Shown piece by piece: positions 34,939-45,004 of a stretch of DNA of 64,000 nucleotides (its first letter is position 1; each line of letters begins with the position of its first letter). Position numbers and translations under genes: made by a program. The stretch comes from Macrotrachela quadricornifera. Taxonomy: Eukaryota; Rotifera; Eurotatoria; Philodinida; Philodinidae. The notes beneath the pieces were generated by a model. It was given only the letters and a program-made list of their open reading frames with translations, searched no databases and had not been told where the DNA came from. The stretch spans positions 1,002,316 to 1,066,315 of the forward strand of contig JAJEKB010021102.1 in assembly GCA_022393335.1 (NCBI GenBank), written 5' to 3'.

Positions 34939-36723
34939 TTAAGGCTCTCCTCCACCCTAAAAAAGTCGACTTTCGTCAAAATCTTCGATTTTTTTAAAAA
35001 ATAGTGTATCAAATAGAGTAAACGCACTATAGTTCATTGATTTTATGATGAGTTGTGAAGGTGTTAAATAATTTTTTCCGGTACCTCATACTCTACAAAC
35101 TAACATTTTCTTGAGAAAAATTGATTTTCGAATTTGTTTTCTCATCTTCTCTATTGACTTTTGACAGTAAACAACACACCTATTATGTATTACTATGTAC
35201 GATAACTTGATACGTATCGCGTTCTGCGAATATAGAAATGACACAATGGAATGGGCCCACATAAAAGCATTGAACCTGTTCAAAGATGACGCATGTAGTG
35301 ATTATGAACCTGGAGACGATGATTAATTTTTCCTACCTCACCGGCACTCATCTAACATTACTCATACGCAGTTTTTATGACATTATGATATCATTTTCTA
35401 ACTATTGTCCGTTTCAGAGTTAAATGGCCGTAGATATTTTTTGAATAGCTTTTAATAGGAACAAGATAGAGACCTGTGATTTTCACCATTTGAAAGAGCA
35501 GCTGAACATGTACCGAACCATATATATAGAAAAACTTTTCTAACGACGTTTCTAATAGTGTTACATATAACTGCAAGAAAAACAGCATATACCTCATGAG
35601 TGTGATCTCAATTTATCGATTTTCAGCAGTGTATTAAAACCGCCAAATGAAGAGCAACAAAAAAACTATGAAAAGGTTTTATTCCTAACTACTACCAATA
35701 AGATATTTTAGACATTACAATGCGATTCAACATCCATTTTTTCATAAAATAACTCAAAAGTAACGATTTGTATGGTATTTCGATAAAAATATCACTTTTT
35801 CAAATGGTGAAAACCATAAGTCCCTATCTCGTTCCTATCAAAAGTTATTCAAAAAATACCCACAGCCAATTAACTCTGAAGTGGACATTAATTATGATTT
35901 TCTTATTTTTTTCTTTACATAGTTTCGAAGACACTAGTTAATAAACTTTTCACAAACTATTTCCATCTATGAGGAGTTCAATATGTTTTTATCTGGTTCA
36001 GATAATTTTAAAGTGATATAACTATACGATATAAATTCTGATGACTTTATTCTGATTATAGATGCAGTCCTTTTTGATTTCATGGCGATCACGACAAGAT
36101 CATATAGAATAAACAATAGTTTACGCCATACGTCTTTGAATGTATCCACTCAATTTTTTCTAATCGATAATCTACGTGAAATTACTCAAAACTTCTTTTG
36201 AGTTTTTCTTAAAATATGATTTTTTATCTTTACGTTTTCGTATTATTTAAATTTCTCCACCATTTTAAACGCTAGAAAGCTAGGGTTGGTGCTAAAATGA
36301 AGAGAATGTTCAGCGCTACAACTTGACAGAGTCAAAATTTTCGATTCTAGTTTTAATATTTCATGAGGTTCAATTGTTTTGCAATATACGCCCTATTCTT
36401 ATCATACCTTATAAAGTAAACTTTGAAAAAAAAGATAGTACAGCACAAAAAAGAATTCGACTCCGTCAAGTCGTAGTCCCGAATCTGACCTACATTTTAA
36501 AACCAACTCGAGCTCTCTAACATTTGAAATGGCAGAGAAATTTTAATAACGCCGAAGCCCATTTTTGATCCTTAATCTCAAGGTATTTGTGGGTAGGCTC
36601 CATATTTCGAGCTGAAATTTTTACTGTGAAGTACCTAACCCGAGATACACCTCTTGTAAAAATTTCAGCCAGATTGGACGATCGAAAGCAAAAAGTCAAA
36701 TTAGGGTGGGAGGAGGGCCTTAA
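34939..36723. mobile_element. TTAA-flanked element, 1785 bp
   Basis: TTAA at both ends (34939-34942 and 36720-36723), with inverted ends GGCTCTCCTCCACCCTAA and, from the right, GGCCCTCCTCCCACCCTAA. The subterminal GTAAAAATTTCAGCC and following ATTGG/ATCGG are shared with the 793-bp element at 19779. No long reading frame survives, so it is non-autonomous or decayed. It interrupts the downstream part of copy 1 of the triplicated unit, so it inserted after the triplication or in that copy alone. Confidence 0.65.
35403..35890. mobile_element. Foldback element nested in the TTAA element
   Basis: Arms of about 110 bp at 35403-35510 and 35785-35890 are inverted copies (TTCAGAGTTAA, TATTTTTTGAATA, TTTTCACCATTTGAAA). 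The arm core recurs in the foldback element at 61766-62352, so this is a second, independent family. Confidence 0.65.
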
Positions 36724-38198
36724 GAAGTCCCTTATTTTTTGACCTTTGACTTTTGACCCTGACATAAACTCACGAATAAATTTAAAAACTATTGTTTTTT
36801 ATATGACCCCTCAACAATTGAAGGAACATTACAATAGTGGCAATATTGACGGTTCAACAAAGTTTCTATAACTGCGTCTCCACTCTTTTGTTTTTCCACT
36901 ATTCTATTGGTAAAACATCCTGTTGTTCAAGTCGAATTATAACATATCTATGAGAACCTTGGATTAGTCCGAACAACCTTTATGCCCCATCCTTATCTTC
37001 ATGGATGAAAAAACGCCTCGAAATTTGATTGTCCGAAACTCTTCTGTAACAGCAAAATCAAATAACAGGAAATATTAACTCTCTCATTCCAGTTCGCAGC
37101 ATGGTGTTGTTCGAGCTAGTTTGGGATTATCAAGGATGCTCTACAAAAGTCATCATAGAATCTCTCACAATTATCCGTGAAATAAGCGAGTTACAACTTA
37201 CTCTAATCTGATTGGCTGTTACCAAAAAAATTCCAACCAATCAGATTTCGAGGCATTTTCTCTCCATCAAGATAAATAAGGGTAGTTCTATAGTATAGCA
37301 CTTGAAAACCTATGAACATTCCTATAGTGTACGTTTTCAGGCTTTCTAAGAGGATGTTTTTTTTTACCCTTGATCCTGACACAAATTATTTTGTTTCATA
37401 CAACCCTCACTACAATCGAGGGAATTAACAGAAAGAGAATAAGCACACTTACAGTGTGTGACATGAGTAAACCAATGTAGAAATTTGATTGCCAGTAGTT
37501 ACTACTACTTTTTCATTAATCAAAAACATCAGTTTCTCTCGTATTTCTTTATCAACTGCGAATAACAAAGCTAAAATATGATCAATAAATAATTAAACAA
37601 AATAACACGAATAAATTGATAAACTGTTGTCTTTCATATCATCATCAAAAAAAGCCAAAAGACTCAGACATTTCTTCAAACTACGATTTCAGATCAAATT
37701 CTTACTTTTTTTTCCCGGTGTTAGAAAGTGTGTTAGAAACCGAAGAAAAAAAACATTTCATATAAAGCTTTTGGAATTTAGTTCAGCTTGAGAAAGACAT
37801 GTAACCAGACATTTTTTCAAAGGAAATCATCATTGGGAGGAGGTATTTTTTGGCTTCTAAAAACGAGATAATTTATACTCTCGAGCAATTCTGAGTTTGT
37901 ACTGCCTTTCAACAAACACTCTGTATGACAATCCAGGGATAAAACAATACCTTTGAATCGAATTGCGAAATCTAATACTAAATGCCATCATTCTTATCAA
38001 ACAGTAATGAAACTCAATAATTTTCTTTCATATTCTATTTTATCTTTAATTGATTTGTTTGTTTATTGAACTTTGAGTGTTGGGAAAAAATATCTTAATA
38101 AATACCTTCCGTTTTTGAATCAATTCATACTAAACGTTATTATAAAACCAGTACAAGATAAATATACGATTGAAATCTGTTTAGAACAATCAACAAAA

Positions 38199-38876
38199 AT
38201 GCATTGGTTATTTGCCAGTTCGTTTTGTATTATTTTTGTGATTTCTATCGACGGAAATGTACTTCAACGACAAGCATTTATTTATAGAGATGCTATTCGA
38301 ATGGCTGGATTAGTTGAAAACATTTGGTCTTTAAAACCTGATGAATTTTCGAGCAAAGGACCTCTTGTTTTTTGTAACGCCATAAATAAATGTTGTTCCG
38401 ATGAACATCGTTCACAAGCAATATCTATCGCTGCTTCAATCTTAAAGTTTGACAGTAGTGATACCAACTTGACTGAATTTATTGAAACTAAATGCATTAA
38501 TTCGGCCGTTTTCGATAAGGAAAATGAATGGTGTTCATCGTTTCGTTCATTGGCCGAAGACGACATGGATGGCGACCCAAACGTTGAAGATAGCGATGTA
38601 CAAAAATATCGCGCAGAATTTCAAGAATATGGAGTAGATGGCTGGAAACTTCTTCAAAATGCCCAGTCAACTTGTGCTGGTGAAGAGCTCTATTCTTTCC
38701 TATGCTTATCCAATAAGAATTTAATTAAAACATGTGCTAGAAAACTTCTTCAGAAATTCTATGATGATAATGGCTACAAAGTTTATCAACAATCTGTACG
38801 GAAAATAAAAAATATATTAATTAATCTTAATCAAAAATTATCTAAGATATTCAAGACCAATACAAATACAAATTAA
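38199..38876 (+). CDS. Secreted eight-cysteine protein, copy 2
   Basis: 225 residues, same architecture as copy 1: signal peptide MHWLFASSFCIIFVIS, eight mature cysteines at matching positions, basic helical C terminus. It differs most in the acidic centre (EDDMDGDPNVEDSD region), which suggests that part is surface-exposed or under relaxed constraint. Upstream and downstream sequences match those of copies 1 and 3. AATAAA at 38975-38980. Confidence 0.8.
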   Translation: MHWLFASSFCIIFVISIDGNVLQRQAFIYRDAIRMAGLVENIWSLKPDEFSSKGPLVFCNAINKCCSDEHRSQAISIAASILKFDSSDTNLTEFIETKCINSAVFDKENEWCSSFRSLAEDDMDGDPNVEDSDVQKYRAEFQEYGVDGWKLLQNAQSTCAGEELYSFLCLSNKNLIKTCARKLLQKFYDDNGYKVYQQSVRKIKNILINLNQKLSKIFKTNTNTN

Positions 38877-39344
38877 ATTCTTTGAACTATTTTCTTTTCT
38901 TATATTCTGCGAAGTAATATTCTCTATCTAATATGATTCAATTTAGAAAGAGAAAAGAAATTTTTCATTATTGAAATAAATGATTATTAACAATTCAAGA
39001 TTGAAACCTATGGCGATAGTCTTGTTTCTTCTAAGATCGTAGTACAACAACGGCACGAGATTCTTGTGTTTTTTAAGGTGGTGGCGCGAAGTCTTCCTTC
39101 TTCTACAACTACAGTGCGACAGATCTTTTGTCGTGACAGACATTTCTGCTGTCTATATTATTTATTTATCTGAAAAGTGTTTTTTTCTTACAAATTTCAA
39201 ATATCAATCAATATTAATTCGCTATTCTGTGGCACTTTAATTTTTGTGCTGAAAACAAAAGTAAAATCTCAAGAGATATTCTCTCATTCTGCAATCGCCC
39301 ACTCAGTCAGGTTTAGGGCTGCGTCATTTGACTTAACTTAAAAT

Positions 39345-39638
39345 TAGGCATATACCAAATCGGAACTCAGGTTCGAGATTCGGGACCGAACGGTCTATGT
39401 TCGGTTTCGGATACTTTTGAGCATTGGAAAAATTTTTCTAGGACGCCCATGGATCTGTAGTTTTTGGGTCACTGTTTTCATTGTTTGTAGGTCTTTCATA
39501 ATCAACCTGGAACCACTTTTGGCTTATCATTATCTCTTTTATAAAGTAACTCAAGAATGAATGAACTCAGTACTGAGTTCGAATGTATCAGACCGAACCC
39601 GAACCCGAACCAGAACGTTCCGATTCGGTGCATGCCTA
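39345..39638. mobile_element. hAT-type MITE, 294 bp, with 8-bp target duplication
   Basis: Ends TAGGCATATACCAAATCGG and, from the right, TAGGCATGCACCGAATCGG. Flanks CTTAAAAT (39337-39344) and GTTAAAAT (39639-39646) match at seven of eight bases, the duplication length typical of hAT transposons. The interior is rich in ACCCGAAC words. No transposase. Confidence 0.75.
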
Positions 39639-40949
39639 GTTAAAATTGAGCATTAAATAAAGACTTAACGCTTAATTTTAAGTATTAAGCTTTTCGATTT
39701 AGAGCTAAATTCCTCAGAAATTTAAGTAATCCAGTTATAATTATGTCTAGGACAGATTATTTATGGAAACTAACCAATTCTACGGAAGCATCCGTAGGCC
39801 CTCAACTACTACACTATGGAGGTATCTTGGGTCTTCAACTGCTATACTATAGGAATACCCATGGTTCCTCGTCCACTGAGCAAAGCAGAGATTAGAGTCC
39901 TATCTATTACTGGCTTAAATAGTACATTAACACTACCGTTACTTATCAACTATCATAACTTCCAGAATACAGCCTTTATTAAAAACTATTTAGTCACCAA
40001 GTGGGTAAAAAATTGACAGTTCTTCATGTTGCAAATATTTTTTAAGCAAGTAGTCATTTCAGTTTGGATTTATCGGGACTATAGATGAAGATGTGCATAC
40101 GAATGTCAACAACAAACTGATTCCTGTAACTTTTTACTAGCAAAAATAATGAGAGAGACGAAAGAAGAACTCCAAAACCACAACGAACTAATCAGTTGAA
40201 ACTGCGCTGATCCTAAAAAAATTTAAAAAATCCACTTTCACCAATTTTTGTTTTGCTGACGACAGATAAACCAGTCTTCCGATCAAATCAAACTAAAAGA
40301 AAGATCTGATTTTGTAGAGTACTCTAAATATAAGACATTATAGAGAATCATAAAGCATTTAAGGAGAACTCCAGAACTTTTTATATCTCTAGATTTGAGT
40401 ATTATTTTCCGAATCTTTTTCCAGTTCCAAAGAAAACACTATAAGACTCTTTTCGGTTTGGCACTTCCAGCAAAAACCATTTCAGTTCTAGATCTTTAGC
40501 TGGAACTTAACAAAGGTTGATCAAATGCTATCGAGAAAAGATTCCTTATGACACCTTTTATTTATAAGAGAGCACGTTAGTTTCAGAAACTAATCGAACT
40601 AAATACAAGTAACGCGTCGGGGTGTCCGGTCTTGCTTGACTCAATCATGAAACGGGACGAAATATAGAATAAGAATAAATTCTTGCCAATTTTCGAAAAA
40701 AACGCCAGAAATCGAATTCTTCACCCTCCTCTGATAAGGGAAGTACTTGTCGAAAAATCAATTCGATCTTGCAGTTTCTAACTTTCTTCTCGAATTTTTG
40801 ATCTTCTAGTTACGTACTTTTCCAACCCTCCAACCTAATCATTTAGTTACTAGCAATTCTACTCCTAAGCTTTTCACAGATATTACAGCCATCTTTTCGC
40901 TAGCAAAATCTGCTTCACTATTATCATCAACTATATCATCTCCACTTTT

Positions 40950-41170
40950 ACTTCAAATCTAGTTTAGCAACTTACACATTCATCCGCGATCCATTCACTA
41001 TCACCTTTTCCACTGATTCGTATCATTCACACTCAATTATCTCACCTTCACCATCAGACCTTCATCTTTATGCATTTTATCTGATATCTCTCATGATTAT
41101 CTTGGCCTCTCCCATAATCATACTCTTCCAATATGAATATATCCACTATCATCTTTTCCTTCATTCCCAC
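40950..41170. repeat. Pyrimidine-rich CATC/CTTC degenerate tract
   Basis: Low-complexity run of CCATTCACTATCACC-like words on the plus strand. It is the complement type of the GGTGA purine tracts near 8.9 and 14.1 kb. Confidence 0.4.
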
Positions 41171-42296
41171 AAATTAAACTTTGATTCCTAACTATCACTC
41201 TCATAGTGTTCATTCCTTTGTCTGCCTCACAAGAACCATGCTAATCCCAACACCAGTGGTCTCCTTCCATCTAAAATTTAACGATTACCATCATTTATCT
41301 TATCCATACAATGGGCACCCCTATATAATAACAGTTGAGGACTTAAGGGTAACCTATAGCATAGTACTTGAAAACCTATGGACATTCCTATAGTGTAGGT
41401 TTTCAGGCTTTCTAAGAGGATGGTTTTGACCTTTGATCCTGACACAAATTATTTTGTTTCATACGACCCTCAGTACAATCGAGGGAATTAACAGAAAGAG
41501 AATAAGCACGCATACAGTGTGTGACATGAGTAAAGCAATGTAGAAATCTGATTACCAGTAGTTATTTCTACTTGTTTATTAATAAAAAACATCAATTTCT
41601 CTCGTATTTCTTTATCAACTGCAAATAACAACGTTAAAAAATTATCAATAAATAATAAAAAGAAATAACACGAATGAATTGATAAACTGCTGTCTTTCGC
41701 ATCATCATCAAAAAAAGCCAAAAGAGTCAAACATTTTTTTTTGAAACTACGATTTCATATAAAATTCTTACTTTTTTTTACCGGTGTTAGAAAGTGTGTT
41801 AGAAACCGAAGAAAAAAAAACATTTCATATAAAGCTTTTGGAATTTAGTTCAGCTTGAGAAAGACATGCAACCAGAAATTATTTCAAACGAAACCATCAT
41901 GGAAAAGAGATATTTTTTGGCTTCTAAAGCCGAGGCAATTCATACTTTCAGGTAGGTATTTGAATATTTCAGGGATATATGATTTTTGGACGAGTTCGTT
42001 ACTGGCTTTCAACAAACACTCTGTATGACAATCCAGGGATAAAACGATACCTTTGAATTGAATTGCGAAATCTGATACTAAATGCTATCACTCTTATCAA
42101 ACAGTGATGAAACTCAATAATTTTCCCCATATTCTATTTTATCTATAATTGATTCGTTTGTTTATTAACCTTTGAGTGTTGGAAAAACTATCTTAATAAA
42201 TACCTTTCGTTTTTTTATCAATTCAAACTAAACATCATTATAAAACCAGTACAAGATAAATATACGATTGAAATCTGTTTGGAACAGTCAAAAAAA

Positions 42297-42974
42297 ATGC
42301 ATTGGTTATTTGCCAGTTTGTTTTGTATTATTTTCGCGATTTCTATCGACGGACTCATACTTAAACGACAAGCATTAATTTATAGAGACGCTATTCAAAT
42401 GGCTGGATTAGTTGAAAAATGCTGGTCTTTAAAACCTGATGTACTTTCGAAAAAGGGACCTCTTGGTTATTGCCATATCATAAATAAATGCTGTTCAGAT
42501 GATCATCGTTCACAAGCAATATCAATCTTTAGTTTAGGCTTAAAGGATAGCGATATGATTACTAACTTCACTGACTTTTTTGATTCTAAATGCATTAATT
42601 CGACCGTTTTCGACAACGAAAATCAATGGTGTTTATCGTATCGTTCATTAGTCGATGACGATCCCCTCGTCAAGCCAGCTGCTGAAGATCCTGATTTTGA
42701 AAAATATAGCACAGAAATTAATGAATATTCAATTGACGTACTGCAACTGATCGAAAATGCACACTCAATTTGTAATGGTGAAGAACTCTATTCTTTCATT
42801 TGCTTATCCAATAAGAATTTAATGAGAACATGTGCTGTAAAAATTCTTCGGAAATTCTATGATGATAATGGCTACAAAATTTACAGACAATCTGTACGAA
42901 AAATTAAAAATATATTCATTAGTCTTAATCAAAAATTATCTAAGATATTCAAGACCAATGCAGACACAATTTAA
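42297..42974 (+). CDS. Secreted cysteine-rich protein, copy 3
   Basis: 225 residues. Signal peptide MHWLFASLFCIIFAIS; the eight shared cysteines are kept and a ninth is added early (EKCWSL). An odd cysteine number could allow an intermolecular disulphide. The centre (FEKYSTEINEYSIDVLQ) differs from copies 1 and 2, while the basic C terminus is nearly unchanged. AATAAA at 43073-43078. Unknown function, same reasoning as for copy 1. Confidence 0.8.
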   Translation: MHWLFASLFCIIFAISIDGLILKRQALIYRDAIQMAGLVEKCWSLKPDVLSKKGPLGYCHIINKCCSDDHRSQAISIFSLGLKDSDMITNFTDFFDSKCINSTVFDNENQWCLSYRSLVDDDPLVKPAAEDPDFEKYSTEINEYSIDVLQLIENAHSICNGEELYSFICLSNKNLMRTCAVKILRKFYDDNGYKIYRQSVRKIKNIFISLNQKLSKIFKTNADTI

Positions 42975-43376
42975 ATTCTTTGAATTATTTCCTTTTCTTG
43001 TATTTTTCGAAGTCATATTCTCTATCCAATGTTATTTAATCTAGAAGGAGAAAAGAAATTTTTCATTATTAAAATAAATGATTACTAACAATTCGAGATT
43101 GAAACCTATGGCGATAGTCTTATTTCTTCTAGGATCGTAGTGCAACAACGACACGAGATTCTTGTGTTTCTTTTTCTTACCAATTTCAAACAGTACTCAA
43201 TATTAATTCGTTCTATTGTAACACTTTATTTCTTGTGCTGAAAATAAAAGTAAAATCTCAGGAGATATTCTCTCATTCTACGATCCCGCAGCCATGTTCA
43301 TCAATATTGTTATAACTGATTTTTCTCATTCACTCTTGCGTTTTACATATATAGATTTTTTACCTGAGTGATTTTT

Positions 43377-43640
43377 TTGATCTTTCAAACCAGATTTATA
43401 GGGTTTTGAAAGTCAAAAAATTGATGCTTGCCAGAATCGTATACATTGCTTTACTAAAAAAAAAACTGGAAGTAACATTTGCGTCAAAGCTCAACGCAAT
43501 CAATGAGATATAACCATAGACATTTCAAAAAAAAAATTGTTGTCCAAATCGACAAAATCTGATGCGAGCGTACAATTCAAAAAGTATGCCGTGTAAGATT
43601 TTTTTCTAAAACATAGGTCTCGTTATTTGAGTGTTCTATC
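43377..43640. mobile_element. Degenerate relic of the TTAA element family
   Basis: Follows the inner sequence of the 19779-20571 element in the same order: TTATAGGGTT, an A-run, GAGATATA...CATAG, CCAAATCG, then TCTCGTTATTT and GTTCTATCTGTG. The terminal repeats are not recognisable. Confidence 0.5.
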
Positions 43641-44664
43641 TGTGATAAAAGCTTCGTTAATTCTTTATTCGATCAATGCATATTGATCAAAAATTCTTTG
43701 TACACTAATAACAAGAGACAAGTAAAACACTATTTTCGACTAAAAGAGATCAAATGTATGAGTGATTTATCGATTTGACAGACAAAATTTTATCATATGT
43801 TATGACGTTTGCAATGGAATACACGAAATAAAATTAGCAAGGAGATATAATCATGAATTTTTAGACACATTGACACATCCAGGTAGCAAAGCAATAATGA
43901 GACGCGATGATGTCAGAAGAAGAATTATTAGATTAATCACTAATTATTTGTGTTCTCTCAAGATTTGTTTTCTAGTAGTTCCAATAATGTTAGAGCGGCA
44001 CAACGAGAAATTAGAATAGCTGTATTGTAATTTCAAAAGGAATCACATTAATATATCACACGCCAGTTTGACTGTAAACGTAGTAATGTTTCCCAAAAGT
44101 TAAGTATTGGAATGAATATATCTGTGGTTAGTCTATCTTATCTTAAAATGAGATTTTTGAAAAAAACAAATGCTATTTGTGTTGTATCACATCGGTGTCC
44201 ATAGACCGAACACTGAATCTCCAAAAAACCATGATTCCCACCTAATGTTCCTTTTTTGCCCTTAAAATAGCATCTTAGAGAAAAATCAACGCAATATTCT
44301 GAATCAGCACGTAAAATTGCGTCCATTGATGTGCGAGAGAAAATAATTTTTCTGAAAATTTTAGCTGAACTTTCCCATTGATGTTTTATCTTGTCAAAGA
44401 ATAATTTTCTAAGTAATATATAATCACTACTGAGCTATAAGAGACGATTTTCAAATCAGAAAATTGCATGTCCGCCTGGTATACTGTTGGTGAAAAGGTG
44501 GCACATATGGTTTTGCAAGGCATTGCTTCTATATAGTAGTGTGAAAATGGTTTATAACAGAGCTGGGACGAGTACAAGTACAGCCAGTAAAAGTATTTAA
44601 CATATTCGACAAGATTCAGTTTTCTTCGAAATATTGATTTGTACCGAGAATTTATTTATAATAA

Positions 44665-44880
44665 ATGGACTTAATTGTCTTTTCATTATTTTCTATCGAC
44701 AAGTCATCTCTCTATTCTTTTATATGTAAAAGTAACCAAAATTTTGAAATTATTCTCATGTCATCCAAAGAATTTGAAACAGAAGAAAGTGCTAGCTCAC
44801 TTAGTGAAATGAGCACTTTGGATGATGATTTCATTAGAATGGACCTAGAGTCTGGAAATTCTGACGAAGAATATAGATAG
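44665..44880 (+). CDS. Doubtful small acidic protein
   Basis: An ATG frame of 71 residues; an internal ATG at 44758 would give 40. The second half is highly acidic (EFETEESASSLSEM, then LDDDFIRMDLESGNSDEE). The composition is unusual for a chance frame in AT-rich DNA, but there is no family match, no splice evidence and no conservation to test. Confidence 0.2.
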   Translation: MDLIVFSLFSIDKSSLYSFICKSNQNFEIILMSSKEFETEESASSLSEMSTLDDDFIRMDLESGNSDEEYR

Positions 44881-45004
44881 TTATACAGTTTATGCGTGTA
44901 CTCGTAAAGAGTGAAAAAAGTGTTACAAGCAAGTCGTATTAACTGTCAAAATTTGCTTTTGTCTTAAAATTGTAATGGTCTAATGATCTTATACCATATT
45001 CTCG

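Larger units (their letters stand above)
34613..38198. other. Spacer between copies 1 and 2, mostly transposable elements
   Basis: Filled by the 1.8-kb TTAA element with a nested foldback, then sequence related to the upstream block of copies 2 and 3 (GACCTTTGA...CCTGACA near 36740 and again near 37365). A small hairpin with TCTGATTGG / CCAATCAGA arms lies at about 37208-37247. No gene. Confidence 0.5.
38877..42296. other. Spacer between copies 2 and 3
   Basis: Contains a hAT-type MITE at 39345-39638 and a pyrimidine-rich tract around 40950-41170. The last 0.9 kb belongs to the repeated unit. No gene seen. Confidence 0.5.
33355..43300. repeat. Tandem triplication of a secreted-protein gene unit (period about 4.1-4.3 kb)
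   Basis: Three same-strand copies share about 580 bp of upstream sequence (for example CATCATCAAAAAAAGCCA), the coding region and about 300 bp downstream. The start codons lie at 33935, 38199 and 42297, 4264 and 4098 bp apart. Copies 2 and 3 also share a longer upstream block (about 37270-37640 and 41330-41700). Copy 1 is cut off downstream by the TTAA element at 34939. Unequal crossing-over is the simplest origin. Confidence 0.85.
42975..45004. other. Spacer with TE relic and a small doubtful frame
   Basis: End of the triplicated unit, then a relic of the TTAA element family and AT-rich sequence. Only the small frame at 44665 is worth listing. Confidence 0.45.
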
